This document shows, piece by piece, positions 13,573 through 22,029 of a stretch of DNA of 58,232 bases. The stretch lies in assembly GCA_003151495.1 (NCBI GenBank), contig PLXR01000033.1:1-58232 (forward strand), written 5' to 3'. The position numbers and the translations under genes were made by a program. Under the pieces are notes generated by a model that did no database searches, was not told where the DNA came from, and was given only the letters and a program-made list of their open reading frames with translations. Origin of the DNA: Opitutaceae bacterium. Lineage in GTDB: Bacteria > Verrucomicrobiota > Verrucomicrobiia > Opitutales > Opitutaceae. Numbering within the stretch: the stretch's first letter is position 1; each line of letters starts with the position of its first letter.

Positions 13573-14295
13573 ATGACGATTCTCCGCGCCGCCTGTTTCT
13601 CGGATATCGGCAAGGTCAGGAAGGAAAACGAGGACCGGATGATATTCGACGAGTCCGTCCAGATCTTTGGAGTCGCCGACGGGGTCGGGGGGCTGCCGGG
13701 GGGCGGCGAAGCCGCCCAGGAGACGATCGATGTCGTGCTCCGCTCGGTCCGTGCCGCGCCGGCAGGGGCGGAGGTCGACCTGCGGGAAATCGTCACGAGG
13801 GCGAACGACGCGGTGGTCTCCATGGGCATGAAGATAAGCCCCGGGCTGGGCATCGGGTCCACCCTCACCGTCGGCTGCGTGCGGGGCAACAGGCTCAAGC
13901 TCGCCCATGTCGGCGACTCGAGGGCGTTCGCCCTCAGGCTGGGGGACTTCGTGGGGCTGACCGAGGACCATTCCGTGGAGAACGAGGCCAAGCGCCGGAG
14001 GGCCCGCGGCGAGGTGGTGTACTACAGCGAGTCGCAGCGGGGCGCCCTGACGCGCTGCATCGGGCAGGCGCTCACACCCGAGGTCGACCTCTCCGACCTC
14101 CCGCTTCTTGCGGGAGACCGCTTCGTCTTCTGCACGGACGGGATCACGCGGATGCTCACCGACCGGGAAATGAAGGAGATCGTCGGGGGCAAGGGCGATC
14201 CCTCCGAGATCGTGCGCGGGCTGGTCGACCTGGCCGTGAATCGCGGCGGGCCGGACAACGCGACCGCCGTGGCGTTCATCGTCGACTCGGTCTAG
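13573..14295 (+). CDS. PP2C-family protein serine/threonine phosphatase
   Basis: A 240-residue stand-alone PP2C domain of the Stp/PrpC type. Metal-binding motifs: SDIGKVRKENEDR, FGVADGVGGLPGG, GSTLTVGCV, LKLAHVGDSRAFAL, FCTDGITRMLTD and GGPDNATAVAF, covering the usual aspartates. It removes phosphate from Ser/Thr of proteins and normally pairs with a Hanks-type kinase, which is not in this window. The start is ATG at 13573, 29 bases after the dinG stop. Its stop is ten bases from the convergent MBL gene. Confidence 0.93.
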   Translation: MTILRAACFSDIGKVRKENEDRMIFDESVQIFGVADGVGGLPGGGEAAQETIDVVLRSVRAAPAGAEVDLREIVTRANDAVVSMGMKISPGLGIGSTLTVGCVRGNRLKLAHVGDSRAFALRLGDFVGLTEDHSVENEAKRRRARGEVVYYSESQRGALTRCIGQALTPEVDLSDLPLLAGDRFVFCTDGITRMLTDREMKEIVGGKGDPSEIVRGLVDLAVNRGGPDNATAVAFIVDSV

Positions 14296-14304
14296 GGGCG
14301 CGGC

Positions 14305-15150
14305 TCAGGCCACGAAAGGGTTGTAGCGCAGCTCGTTGCCCGCGGTCGTCATGGGGCCGTGCCCCGGCGCGACGACGGTGTCGGGAGGCACCGCGGCGAG
14401 GACGCGGCGCAGGTGCGCGCGGAGCTGCTTGTGGCAGTGGTAGGGGCCGCCGGCCGAGCCCGCGAAGACCAGGTCGCCCGAGATGAGGAGCGACCGGGCC
14501 GAGGGCACCGCGGTGGACGTGACGTGGTAGCAGTTGTGCATCGCGCAGTGTCCCGGCGTCCGGAACGCCGTCACCCGGAGCGCACCGAGGGAGAACACCT
14601 CCCCCTCCCCCATCGGCCTGGCCGACGCCGCCTCGGCGCCCGCGGGCACGAAGGCCTGGGAGACGCCGAACCGCCCGACCGCGCCGACGAGCCCGCCCGC
14701 GTGCTCGGCCTCGATGTGGGTCACGAAGATGCCGTCGATCCCGTGGACGTGCCCGGGCCAGACGGCCTCGAGCGCCCCCTCGCCGGGGCCCGTGTCGAAG
14801 AGGAGCCCCCGGCCCCCCTCGCCCCCGACCACATAGGCGTTCACGACGCCGATCCCGTGCGCCATGCGCAGCGGCCACACGCGGAAGGGCAGGCCCTCGG
14901 AGTCCGGCAGGGGATATTTCCCGGAGGCGAGCGCGCAGAGCCCCACCTCGTTCAGGCCGAGCGCGGCGGCCAGGCGCCTGCACTCGTCGGGGCCGAGCTC
15001 GGGGCGGTAGTCGACGGCGTCGCGGATGCCCGAGACCGGCACCCCGGACCTCTCCGAGAGGGTCTCGGGGGTCAGGCCCGCGCAGCTCATCGCCTTCTCG
15101 AGCACGTCGCCGAGCTCGTCCTCAAGCGGGACCTGTGGGTGGGATTTCAA
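14305..15150 (-). CDS. Metallo-beta-lactamase-fold protein with N-terminal helix-turn-helix
   Basis: 281 residues, start TTG 15150. Residues 11-72 resemble an XRE-type helix-turn-helix (EDELGDVLEKAMSCAGLTPETLSERSGVPVSGIRDAV...ECRRLAAALGL). Residues 88-281 form an MBL domain. It retains VVGG..GLLFDTGP, H201 (TPGH), D226 (SGDLVF) and H264 (PGHGP). The first metal motif, normally THxHxDH, is THIEAEH: H145, E147, E149, H150. One of the zinc-1 ligands and the zinc-2 Asp are replaced by Glu. Glyoxalase-II-like hydrolases are the nearest type; the substrate is unknown. It is convergent with the phosphatase and divergent from pyrE. Confidence 0.82.
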   Translation of the reverse strand: MKSHPQVPLEDELGDVLEKAMSCAGLTPETLSERSGVPVSGIRDAVDYRPELGPDECRRLAAALGLNEVGLCALASGKYPLPDSEGLPFRVWPLRMAHGIGVVNAYVVGGEGGRGLLFDTGPGEGALEAVWPGHVHGIDGIFVTHIEAEHAGGLVGAVGRFGVSQAFVPAGAEAASARPMGEGEVFSLGALRVTAFRTPGHCAMHNCYHVTSTAVPSARSLLISGDLVFAGSAGGPYHCHKQLRAHLRRVLAAVPPDTVVAPGHGPMTTAGNELRYNPFVA

Positions 15151-15262
15151 CGGATGGCCCTCGGGCCGGGGGCACGGTAGCGCCGGTGCGGGGAATATTC
15201 AACGCCCTTGCGCACCGCGAAGCGTTGAACTCCGTGCGGGAACGGTCTCGAATCCCGGCCCC

Positions 15263-15838
15263 ATGGATCCCAGACAACAGGAAGTCCTCGACATCTTCAC
15301 CCGCACCCGCGCGCTCCTGACGGGCCATTTCGTGCTGCGCTCGGGCCTCCACAGCGGGCATTACTTCCAGTGCGCGCAGGTGTGCCAGCACATGGACGCC
15401 GTCGAGCGCCTCTCGGAGCTCCTCCTCGGGAAGGTGCGCGGCGCGGGCTGGGCGTTCTCGACCGTGCTCGCCCCCGCGATGGGGGGGCTCGTGATCGGCC
15501 AGGAGGTCGCGCGCCAGGCAAGGGCCCGGTACCTCTTCTGCGAGAAGGAGGACAACGTGCTCGTAATGCGCCGCGGCTTCACGCTTTCGAAGGGGGAAAG
15601 GGTCCTTGTCGTCGAGGACGTCGTCACCCGGGGCGGCCGGGTGAACGAGTGCCTTGAGATCGTGCGGGGCGCCGGGGGAACCGTCGCCGGGGTCGCCATG
15701 CTGGTCGACCGGAGCGCGTCCTCGGCGCGGTTCGACGCGCCGGCGGTCTCGCTTCTCGAGCTGAGCTTCCCCACCTACCCCGCCGACCAGCTGCCCGCGG
15801 CCCTGGCGGCGCTCCCCATCGAGAAGCCGGGGAGCTGA
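15263..15838 (+). CDS. pyrE: Orotate phosphoribosyltransferase
   Basis: Transfers the phosphoribosyl group of PRPP to orotate to give OMP in pyrimidine synthesis. The start is ATG 15263 (MDPRQQEVLDIF), giving 191 residues. FVLRSGLHSGHYFQCAQVCQ is the substrate loop, VLAPAMGGLVIGQEVAR a conserved core, LFCEKEDN follows, and the PRPP motif reads VLVVEDVVTRGGRV. Three other genes in the window serve this pathway: prs (makes PRPP) 1.5 kb away on the other strand, and pyrH at 49259. Confidence 0.95.
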   Translation: MDPRQQEVLDIFTRTRALLTGHFVLRSGLHSGHYFQCAQVCQHMDAVERLSELLLGKVRGAGWAFSTVLAPAMGGLVIGQEVARQARARYLFCEKEDNVLVMRRGFTLSKGERVLVVEDVVTRGGRVNECLEIVRGAGGTVAGVAMLVDRSASSARFDAPAVSLLELSFPTYPADQLPAALAALPIEKPGS

Positions 15839-15853
15839 GGCCGCGGCCGGCGC

Positions 15854-17263
15854 TCAGCGCTTCGTCACGACGACGTACCTCTGGTAGCCCTGGTAGTAGA
15901 CCAGTAGGAGGTTGCGGCCCGGGTGCAGGAGCGCCTTCGCCGACGCGACGTCGTCGACCGGAGAGCGGTTGATCTCGACGATCACGGCGCCCTGGGGGAG
16001 GTCCTGCGCGTACTCGGACTTCTCGTCCACCTTAGCGACCACCAGGCCCGTGACGCGGCCGTCGATGTTGAGGTGCCTGCGCACGTCGTCCGTGAGCTTG
16101 CCCACCTCGACCCCGTCGAGCAGCTCGTTCGGCTTCTCGGCGAACTGGGTGAGCGTGACATTGACGACGAGCGGCTTGCCGTCCCGGGAGACGCTGAGGG
16201 CCACCTTGCTGCCCGGGGGCATCTGCGAGATGGTCAGGCGCAGCTCGTCCAGGTTCTGGACGGCCTTGCCGTTGACCGAGAGGATGACGTCGCCGCGCTT
16301 CACCCCGCCCCGGTCCGCCGGGCCGTCGGGGATCGTGTCCGTCACGATGACTCCCGTCGCGTCCTTCGGGAGGTGCACCTGCTCGGCGATGTCGGGGGTG
16401 ATGGGATCGCCGCCCACCCCCAGGAACCCGCGGCTCACGGTGCCGGTCTCTATCAGGCTCTTCATGACGCTCGCTGCCATGTTCACCGGGACGGCGAAGC
16501 CGATGCCGATGTTCCCGCGCGAGGGCGAGACGATCGCGCTGTTGATCCCGACGAACCGGCCCTTCGCGTCGACGAGAGCGCCGCCGGAGTTGCCCATGTT
16601 GATCGACGCGTCGGTCTGGATGAAGTCCTCGTAGCCGCCGACGTCCTGGAGGATCCCGACATTGCGGCTCTTGGCCGAGACGATTCCCATCGTGACCGTC
16701 TCGCCGACGCCCAGGGGGTTGCCGACGGCGAACACGACGTCGCCGACGCGAAGCTTGTCGCTGTCGGCAAACGTGACGGCAGGCAGGCCGGCCGCCTCTA
16801 CCTTGACGACGGCGATGTCGGTCTTGGGATCGGCCCCGACCACCTTCGCCGGGAACTTCCGCCCGTCGGAGAGCACGACGGTAAGCTCGTCGGCGTCGGC
16901 CACGACATGGTTGTTGGTGAGGATGAAGCCGTCGGAGGACACGATGACCCCCGAGCCGAGGCCCATCTCCTTGCTCTCGCGGTCCTGGTCGGGGACGTCC
17001 CCGAAGAACTGGCGCAGGAGCGGGTTCGCCTGGACGCGCTCATGGATGGTGCGGGTCGAGTTGATCGAGACGACCTCCTTCTCGACCGGCTCAACGATGT
17101 CGGCGTAGCTCGATATGACCGGCGCCTTGCCGTCGCCCACCGGGGAGAAATCCCGCTTGAGCTCGGGCATCTTCACCGCGGGCGCCGGCAGGATCTCGGC
17201 GGCCCCTGCCGCGCAGGCGAGCGTCGCAAGGAGGGCGAGGAGGGAGGCGGGTCTGTGGTTCAT
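15854..17263 (-). CDS. HtrA/DegP-type periplasmic serine protease
   Basis: The start is ATG 17263 (MNHRPASLLALLATLACAAGAAEI), giving a Sec signal peptide with cleavage near residue 22 and 469 residues overall. The trypsin-like triad is visible: His in TNNHVVADADEL, Asp in DPKTDIAVVKV, Ser in NMGNSGGALVD. A PDZ domain follows (VSRGFLGVGGDPITPDIAEQ...GGVKRGDVILSVNGKAV) and then a second, weaker PDZ (VEVGKLTDDVRRHL...DLPQGAVIVEINRSPV). The family degrades or refolds misfolded envelope proteins. Convergent with pyrE, and 59 bases below the prs stop. Confidence 0.94.
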   Translation of the reverse strand: MNHRPASLLALLATLACAAGAAEILPAPAVKMPELKRDFSPVGDGKAPVISSYADIVEPVEKEVVSINSTRTIHERVQANPLLRQFFGDVPDQDRESKEMGLGSGVIVSSDGFILTNNHVVADADELTVVLSDGRKFPAKVVGADPKTDIAVVKVEAAGLPAVTFADSDKLRVGDVVFAVGNPLGVGETVTMGIVSAKSRNVGILQDVGGYEDFIQTDASINMGNSGGALVDAKGRFVGINSAIVSPSRGNIGIGFAVPVNMAASVMKSLIETGTVSRGFLGVGGDPITPDIAEQVHLPKDATGVIVTDTIPDGPADRGGVKRGDVILSVNGKAVQNLDELRLTISQMPPGSKVALSVSRDGKPLVVNVTLTQFAEKPNELLDGVEVGKLTDDVRRHLNIDGRVTGLVVAKVDEKSEYAQDLPQGAVIVEINRSPVDDVASAKALLHPGRNLLLVYYQGYQRYVVVTKR

Positions 17264-17321
17264 GGGGGGGATGACCCTGAGGCGGCAGGCGATGTTCCGC
17301 AATCCGTCGGCCGGGACCCGG

Positions 17322-18269
17322 CTAGAAGCCCTTGATCCTGAAGAGGCTGGTGATGCTCTCGTTCGTGTTGATGCGCTGGATGGCCTGCCCGAGGAGGCCC
17401 GCGACGTTGAGCACGGTCACGGGAAGGCCCCGCGTGTCGATCGGGACGGTGTTGGTCGTGATCAGCTCGTCGATCAGCCCGCTGCGGATGCGCTCGTAGG
17501 CGATCTCGTTGAGGATGCAGTGGCTTACGGCGGCGCGGATCTTCTTGGCCCCGCGGTCCCGGAGCATGACCGCGGCGGCCGTGAGCGTCCCCGCCGTCTC
17601 CGTGATGTCGTCGACGAGCAGGATGTCGCACCCCTCGACCTCGCCGACGAGGCTGATGGCCTCGACGGTCGTCGCGCTCCTGCGCCGCTTGGCCACCATG
17701 CCGAGGCTGGCCCCGAGGAGGTCGGCGTACGCCGCCGCCATCTTCATCCCGCCGACGTCGGGGGAGCAGACGACCAGGTTCTCGCCCTTGGTCTTGGAGA
17801 GGTAGTCGAAGAAGACCGGTGAGGCGTAGAGGTGGTCCACCGGGATGTCGAAGAACCCCTGGATCTGCTGGCTGTGGAGGTCCATCGTCAGGACCCTGTT
17901 CGCGCCCGCCGACACGAGGAGGTTCGCGACCAGCTTCGCCGTGATCGGGACGCGGGGCTGGTCCTTGCGGTCCTGGCGGGCGTAGCCGTAGAACGGCAGG
18001 ACGGCCGTGATGCGGTTCGCCGACGCGCGGCGCGCCGCGTCGATCATGATCAGGAGCTCCATCAGGTGCTGGTTCGAGGGCGGGCAGGTCGACTGGATGA
18101 TGAACACGTCGTGGCCGCGTATGTTCTCGTCGATCTTCACGAAGGTCTCGCCGTCGGGAAAGCTCGTCACCGTCGCCTCGCCGAGGGGGACCCCGATGCT
18201 CCGGCAGATGTCCTCGGCCAGCGCCCTGTTTGAATTGCCTGAAAAGATCTTGAGTCGGCTCTCGCTCAT
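17322..18269 (-). CDS. prs: Ribose-phosphate pyrophosphokinase (PRPP synthetase)
   Basis: Makes PRPP from ribose 5-phosphate and ATP, feeding purine, pyrimidine, histidine and NAD synthesis. 315 residues, normal length. FSGNSNRALAEDI at the N-terminus, GETFVKIDENIRGHDVFIIQST, the ATP-binding flexible loop YARQDRKDQPRVPI, and the PRPP motif DILLVDDITETAGT are all intact. The first-domain metal site is VLTMDLHSQQIQGFFDIPVDHL. The start is ATG 18269. Confidence 0.97.
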   Translation of the reverse strand: MSESRLKIFSGNSNRALAEDICRSIGVPLGEATVTSFPDGETFVKIDENIRGHDVFIIQSTCPPSNQHLMELLIMIDAARRASANRITAVLPFYGYARQDRKDQPRVPITAKLVANLLVSAGANRVLTMDLHSQQIQGFFDIPVDHLYASPVFFDYLSKTKGENLVVCSPDVGGMKMAAAYADLLGASLGMVAKRRRSATTVEAISLVGEVEGCDILLVDDITETAGTLTAAAVMLRDRGAKKIRAAVSHCILNEIAYERIRSGLIDELITTNTVPIDTRGLPVTVLNVAGLLGQAIQRINTNESITSLFRIKGF

Positions 18270-18305
18270 ATGAGGGGCCGATCTTGGGGGGTACCCCGCG
18301 AGAGG

Positions 18306-18788
18306 CTACCCCAAAATTCGGGGCGGGGGCCCAAATCCGCCTGTCTGGCGCAGCGCCTCGTAGGCGGCGATGCCCGCGGCGGTGCTCAGGTTGAGCGACC
18401 TGAGGCCGGGGTTGGCGTGGGGGATCGTGATGCGCCGGTCCCCCAGCTCGCTGTGGAGCCAGCCCGGGGCGCCGCTCCCCTCGTTGCCGAACACGAGGCC
18501 GTCGCCGTCCTCGAAGCGGACGTCCCAGAACCCGAGCTCGGACTTGGTCGTGAAGAGCCACAGACGCCGGGGCGCCGCCTCGCTGGCGCGGAAATGCTCC
18601 CAGTCGGCGTGCTCGTGCACGTCGAGCGAGCGCCAGTAGTCCATCCCCGCCCGCTTGAGGTTCCGGTCGTTGATCTTGAAGCCGAGCGGGTGGACCAGGT
18701 GGAGGCGCGACCGGGTCAGGGCGCACATCCTGCCGACATTGCCAGTGTTCTGGGGTATCTCAGGCTGGAAAAGGACGATGTGGATCAT
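18306..18788 (-). CDS. trmL: tRNA (cytidine/uridine-34-2'-O)-methyltransferase
   Basis: A SPOUT-class methyltransferase that methylates the wobble ribose of tRNA-Leu. The start is ATG 18788 (MIHIVLFQPEIPQNTGNVGRMC), giving 160 residues, typical for TrmL/YibK. The knot region is present: VFGNEGSGAPGWLHSELGDRRITIP and SLNLSTAAGIAAYEALRQ. It lies upstream of prs in the same orientation, 36 bases apart, and could share its transcript. Confidence 0.94.
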   Translation of the reverse strand: MIHIVLFQPEIPQNTGNVGRMCALTRSRLHLVHPLGFKINDRNLKRAGMDYWRSLDVHEHADWEHFRASEAAPRRLWLFTTKSELGFWDVRFEDGDGLVFGNEGSGAPGWLHSELGDRRITIPHANPGLRSLNLSTAAGIAAYEALRQTGGFGPPPRILG

Positions 18789-18910
18789 GACAGGGGCCCC
18801 GGGGGGAGGGCACCCCCGTTTTTCGGGTTTGCCAGGATTAACGCAAGCGCCTTGCGCGTTGCATTTTGCCCCCCTCCCGGCCACGCTCCCGGCCGTTCCC
18901 GCTTCCTTCC

Positions 18911-19333
18911 TTGAAACACTCCCGGAAAAAGACCGAGGCGCCCGGACGGGCCGTGGTCATCGTCGATGATGAGAAGTCCTACGTGGAGCTGATGGCCGGG
19001 ATGATATCCGACAACCTGGATTGCCCCGTCTTCCCCTTCACCCGGCCGCTGGATGCGCTCGCGGTCCTGGCGAAGATCCCCGTGCGGGTCGTCGTGACCG
19101 ACTACTCCATGCCCGGGATGGACGGCATCGAGTTCATCCGGAGGGCGTCGAGGGTGGCCCCGCAGGCCGCGTTCATCATGATCTCGGGCCACAACCTGGA
19201 GCCGCTCGAGCACGAGCTGTCCCGGCTCAAGAGGCTGAAGGCGCGCCTCCAGAAGCCGTTCGGGTGGCGCCCGCTGGCGGAGGCGGTCCTGCAGGTGTGG
19301 CCCGGCGGGGACGTCCCCGCCATGAAGGCCTAG
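18911..19333 (+). CDS. Single-domain response regulator
   Basis: A receiver domain with no output domain: VVIVDDEKSY (acidic pair), VVVTDYSMPGMDG (phosphoacceptor Asp in TDY), IMISGHNLEP (conserved Ser/Thr) and LQKPFGWRPL (conserved Lys). About 140 residues. It probably passes phosphate or acts by protein contact, as CheY-like proteins do; no cognate kinase is adjacent. The start is uncertain: TTG 18911 follows a C/T-rich stretch like many starts here, and TTG 18866 is possible. Convergent with thrB: the stop overlaps the thrB stop region by four bases. Confidence 0.82.
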   Translation: MKHSRKKTEAPGRAVVIVDDEKSYVELMAGMISDNLDCPVFPFTRPLDALAVLAKIPVRVVVTDYSMPGMDGIEFIRRASRVAPQAAFIMISGHNLEPLEHELSRLKRLKARLQKPFGWRPLAEAVLQVWPGGDVPAMKA

Positions 19334-20241
19334 GACCCGACGGTCAGGCCCCGGTTGTCCGCCCGGAGGATCCTGCCCTCGCCCGGCATCGAGGCCCGGG
19401 CGAATGCCGCCTTCATCGCCTCGAACACGGGCTCCGCCCTGGCCCTCTCGCAGACGCACAGGACGCTGGAGCCGCTCCCGCTGAGCCATCCCGTCCAGGC
19501 GCCCGCGGCGACCCCGGAGGCGATCGCCTCCCGGCCGCCCGGGACGCTCGGGAGGCGGTACGGCTCGTGGACGAAGTCCCCGCCGGCGTGCCGCAGGCTC
19601 GCGAAGTCGCCCGAGGCGAACGCGGCGACCACGTACGCCGCGCTGTTGATGCTGCGCACCGCGTCAAAGAAGGGCAGCGAGGGGGGGAGCGCGCCGCGCG
19701 ACTCCTTCGTCACGAGCTCGACCGGCGGCGACACCACCACAAAGGCGACGTCGGGGGGCACCTCGAAGCGCTGCGAGTCGACGTAGGCCCCGGTCCCGGG
19801 GTCCGACCTCGAGACGCAGAACCCGCCGAGGACCCCGGCGCCGGCGTTGTCGGGGTGGCCCTCGACGGACGAGACGAGGCCGACGACCTGGCGGGGCGTG
19901 AGCGAGGCGCCGTGGATCGCGTTCAGGCCTGCGACGACCCCCGCGACGACCGTGACGCTGGAGCCGAGGCCGCGGGCGACCGGGACGTCGCCGTCTATCC
20001 TGTAGCGGAACCCCGGGGCGGGGCGCCCGGCGGCCCGGGCGAACGCCGCCGCCGCCTCCGCGACCATCCCCTGCGCGCGCGCGTCGGAGGGCCGCTCGGG
20101 CACGGGGAGCGCGCCCGGGGCGGGCGTCACGGTTATCCGGTTGTAGAGCTCGAGCGCCAGGCCGAGCGTGTCGAAGCCCGCCCCGCAGTTCGAGGTGCTC
20201 GCCGGCACCCGCACGACAACCGAGTCTTTCCCGGGGGTCAT
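19330..20241 (-). CDS. thrB: Homoserine kinase (GHMP family)
   Basis: Phosphorylates homoserine in threonine synthesis. 303 residues. The N-terminal VRVPASTSNCGAGFDTLGLAL is diagnostic for ThrB, the ATP loop is VARGLGSSVTVVAGVVAGL, and the C-terminal GWLSGSGSSVLCVCE is motif 3 of GHMP kinases. Its ATG overlaps the smpB stop (20238-20241), so the pair is coupled. The asd gene of the same pathway is at 9855. Confidence 0.95.
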   Translation of the reverse strand: MTPGKDSVVVRVPASTSNCGAGFDTLGLALELYNRITVTPAPGALPVPERPSDARAQGMVAEAAAAFARAAGRPAPGFRYRIDGDVPVARGLGSSVTVVAGVVAGLNAIHGASLTPRQVVGLVSSVEGHPDNAGAGVLGGFCVSRSDPGTGAYVDSQRFEVPPDVAFVVVSPPVELVTKESRGALPPSLPFFDAVRSINSAAYVVAAFASGDFASLRHAGGDFVHEPYRLPSVPGGREAIASGVAAGAWTGWLSGSGSSVLCVCERARAEPVFEAMKAAFARASMPGEGRILRADNRGLTVGS

Positions 20242-20714
20242 TCGCGGCGGGACCTGAGTGCCTTGTTCACCTCTCGCATCTGTGCCTTTTTCTTCAGGTC
20301 CTCGCGTTTGTCGAAGAGTTTCTTGCCGGTGCAGAGCGCGACCTCGACCTTCACGAGGGCCTCCTTGAAGTACATCCGCAGCGGGATCAGGGACTTCCCG
20401 CCGGCGTTCATCGCCAGGTCGATCTTGCGGATGTCGCTGCGGTGCAGGAGGAGCTTGCGGACCCGCTTCGGGTCATGGTTGGCGAGGTTGGCGAAGGCAT
20501 ACGGCTCGATGTGGGCGCCGTGCATCCAGACCTCCTCCTTGTCGATCCTGCAGAACGAGTCGCTGATCTGGGCGCGCCCGGTGCGGATCGACTTCACCTC
20601 GGTTCCCTTAAGCTGGATCCCGGCCTCGTAGCGCTCGCCGACCACGAAGTCCCTGAAGGCCTTCGAGTTCCTCACCTCCGACTGGCGGGGGGCGTCTTTC
20701 TTGTGCGCGGCCAT
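20238..20714 (-). CDS. smpB: SsrA-binding protein
   Basis: The tmRNA partner in ribosome rescue. The start is ATG 20714 (MAAHKKDAPRQSEV), giving 158 residues. The OB-fold core is clear: SKAFRDFVVGERYEAGIQLKGTEVKSIRTGRAQISDSF, then HIEPYAFANLANHDPKRVRKLLLH, and the Lys/Arg-rich C-terminal tail that inserts in the mRNA channel (KKLFDKREDLKKKAQMREVNKALRSRRE). The tmRNA gene itself is not seen in the window. Confidence 0.97.
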   Translation of the reverse strand: MAAHKKDAPRQSEVRNSKAFRDFVVGERYEAGIQLKGTEVKSIRTGRAQISDSFCRIDKEEVWMHGAHIEPYAFANLANHDPKRVRKLLLHRSDIRKIDLAMNAGGKSLIPLRMYFKEALVKVEVALCTGKKLFDKREDLKKKAQMREVNKALRSRRE

Positions 20715-20779
20715 GGAAGGGGTCGATTCCAGGGGCCCGCGCACCAACCCCGCCGGCTGCGCCAGGGGCGCCGCCGCGG

Positions 20780-20980
20780 TCAGTTCTCGCCGGCCTCGAA
20801 GCTTATCTTGTCCTCTATGATCTCGCGCAGGGCGATATCCTCGGGCGACAGCTTTTCAAGGGACTCCACAAGGGGCCTGTTGCCGCGCTTGAGCTGCTTG
20901 ACGCGGCGCGAGACCACGTTGATCAGGATGTTGGGGTCCAAGATCTTGCCAAGCGCCTGTTTGATGTAGTCGTCCCTCAT
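20780..20980 (-). CDS. rpoZ: RNA polymerase omega-like subunit
   Basis: The start is ATG 20980 (MRDDYIKQALGKI), giving 66 residues. DPNILINVVSRRVKQLKRGNRPLVES followed by SPEDIALREIIEDKISF matches the RpoZ core (NrfxLVxxaxkRaxQl...paleEia), which binds beta-prime and helps assemble RNA polymerase. It lies upstream of smpB-thrB on the same strand, so all three could be one transcription unit. Confidence 0.88.
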   Translation of the reverse strand: MRDDYIKQALGKILDPNILINVVSRRVKQLKRGNRPLVESLEKLSPEDIALREIIEDKISFEAGEN

Positions 20981-21121
20981 AGCGGTGAAGTTTCGGATGC
21001 GGAAAGGGCAAAACTGCAGGCTGACCATGGGGGGTCAAGGTCGAATTTCTCCTTGTCATGTGAGGGAGGGGACCATACCAAGTGGGCCCTTTATCTCCCA
21101 ACTTTCGTCCCTCCAAACACC

Positions 21122-21277
21122 ATGTCGCAGCACAAGAGTCTCCAAGGAACCAGCGGAATCGTGATCAAGCGCAACGTGCTCAAGCGTTTCGAGCGCATTG
21201 ACTTGCTGAAGAAGCGCGGGTTCTGGAAGGTCGGCGACCGCGTTCAGGGCCTGCGCAAGACCAAGCCCGACGTCTGA
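21122..21277 (+). CDS. Chlamydiae/Verrucomicrobia-type small basic protein
   Basis: A 51-residue basic protein: MSQHKSLQGTSGIVIKRNVL, then KRFERIDLLKKRGFWKVGDRV and a KTKP end. It matches a small family that I know as restricted to Chlamydiae and Verrucomicrobia (small basic protein, TIGR04137). Its function is unproven; size and charge suggest an RNA or ribosome partner. It is strong phylogenetic evidence for the window. The start is ATG 21122; the in-frame extension upstream is unlikely. The DedA gene starts eight bases downstream. Confidence 0.9.
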   Translation: MSQHKSLQGTSGIVIKRNVLKRFERIDLLKKRGFWKVGDRVQGLRKTKPDV

Positions 21278-21284
21278 GCCGGTC

Positions 21285-21911
21285 TTGCACGATCTGATCC
21301 AGCGGCTTCTCGCCTCGTACCAGCACTCGCTGCAGTCGGGCGGGTACCTGTACATCGTGTTCCTGATGGCGCTCGAGAGCTCGGTCGTCCCGCTCCCAAG
21401 CGAGTTCGTGATCCCCCCGGCGGTCCTCCTTGTCATGGCGGGGGGCACGGCGATGACGATCCCGGGAATCGTCCTTGCGGCGGCCGTCGGGAGCCTCCTG
21501 GGCGCCTGCGCAATGTACTGGGCCTCAAGGGTCGCCGGGCGCCCGCTCGTCGTCCGCTACGGCAGGCTCCTCATGATCACCCCGGCGAAGATCGAGGGGG
21601 CCGAGCGGTGGTCCCGGCGCTTCGGGAGCTTCGGCATCTTCCTCTCGCGGATGCTGCCCGTGGTGCGGCACCTGATTGGCATTCCCGCCGGGATCGTGCG
21701 CATGACGTTCTGGAAGTTCTGCGTGTACACGTTCGCGGGTTCCGCTTTCTGGTGCGGCGTCCTGGCGTACATCTCGGTGGTGGCCGGCAAGGACGAGCGC
21801 CTGATGCATGGCGAGATCCGGGAGATCACGCTCTGGGTCGCCGGGGCCGCGGTCGTCCTCGGCTCCGCGTACTATTTCCTGGTCCACCGGATGTCACGGA
21901 AGACCGCCTAG
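21285..21911 (+). CDS. DedA-family membrane protein
   Basis: 208 residues, TTG start at 21285. DedA/SNARE-associated features: LMALESSVVPLPSEFVIPPAVLLVMAGG with the conserved E and P, a GSLLGACAMYWASRVAGRPLVVRYGRL stretch (G-x-x-x-G and R-x-G motifs), and FLSRMLPVVRHLIGIPAGIVRMTFWKFCVYTFAGSAFW with the two essential arginines. Four or more helices. Family members flip undecaprenyl phosphate or phospholipids across the inner membrane. It is followed by a strong terminator at 21921. Confidence 0.92.
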   Translation: MHDLIQRLLASYQHSLQSGGYLYIVFLMALESSVVPLPSEFVIPPAVLLVMAGGTAMTIPGIVLAAAVGSLLGACAMYWASRVAGRPLVVRYGRLLMITPAKIEGAERWSRRFGSFGIFLSRMLPVVRHLIGIPAGIVRMTFWKFCVYTFAGSAFWCGVLAYISVVAGKDERLMHGEIREITLWVAGAAVVLGSAYYFLVHRMSRKTA

Positions 21912-21920
21912 GCGGCGGCC

Positions 21921-21946
21921 GGTTCCCCAGGGGGAACCCCTTTTTT
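21921..21946 (+). terminator. Rho-independent terminator after dedA
   Basis: Stem GGTTCCCC / GGGGAACC with a two-base loop, then CC and six T's. It lies ten bases after the dedA stop. Confidence 0.85.
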
Positions 21947-22029
21947 GCGACGGGAAACCCGCATGGGGCGGGAACCAGAATGCGCGCTTCGGTACGATAC
22001 CGGCGGCAAAAACAAACCCAAACCCCATC

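Noticed and set aside
12059-13573. Minus-strand frame of 504 codons opposite dinG
   Set aside because: Composition is Arg/Glu/Pro/Gly-rich with no motif; dinG on the plus strand has all helicase motifs, so this is a mirror frame.
18788-18830. GGGGG...CCCCCGTTTTT as a terminator
   Set aside because: It lies at the divergent trmL start rather than after a plus-strand gene, so a terminator role is not supported.
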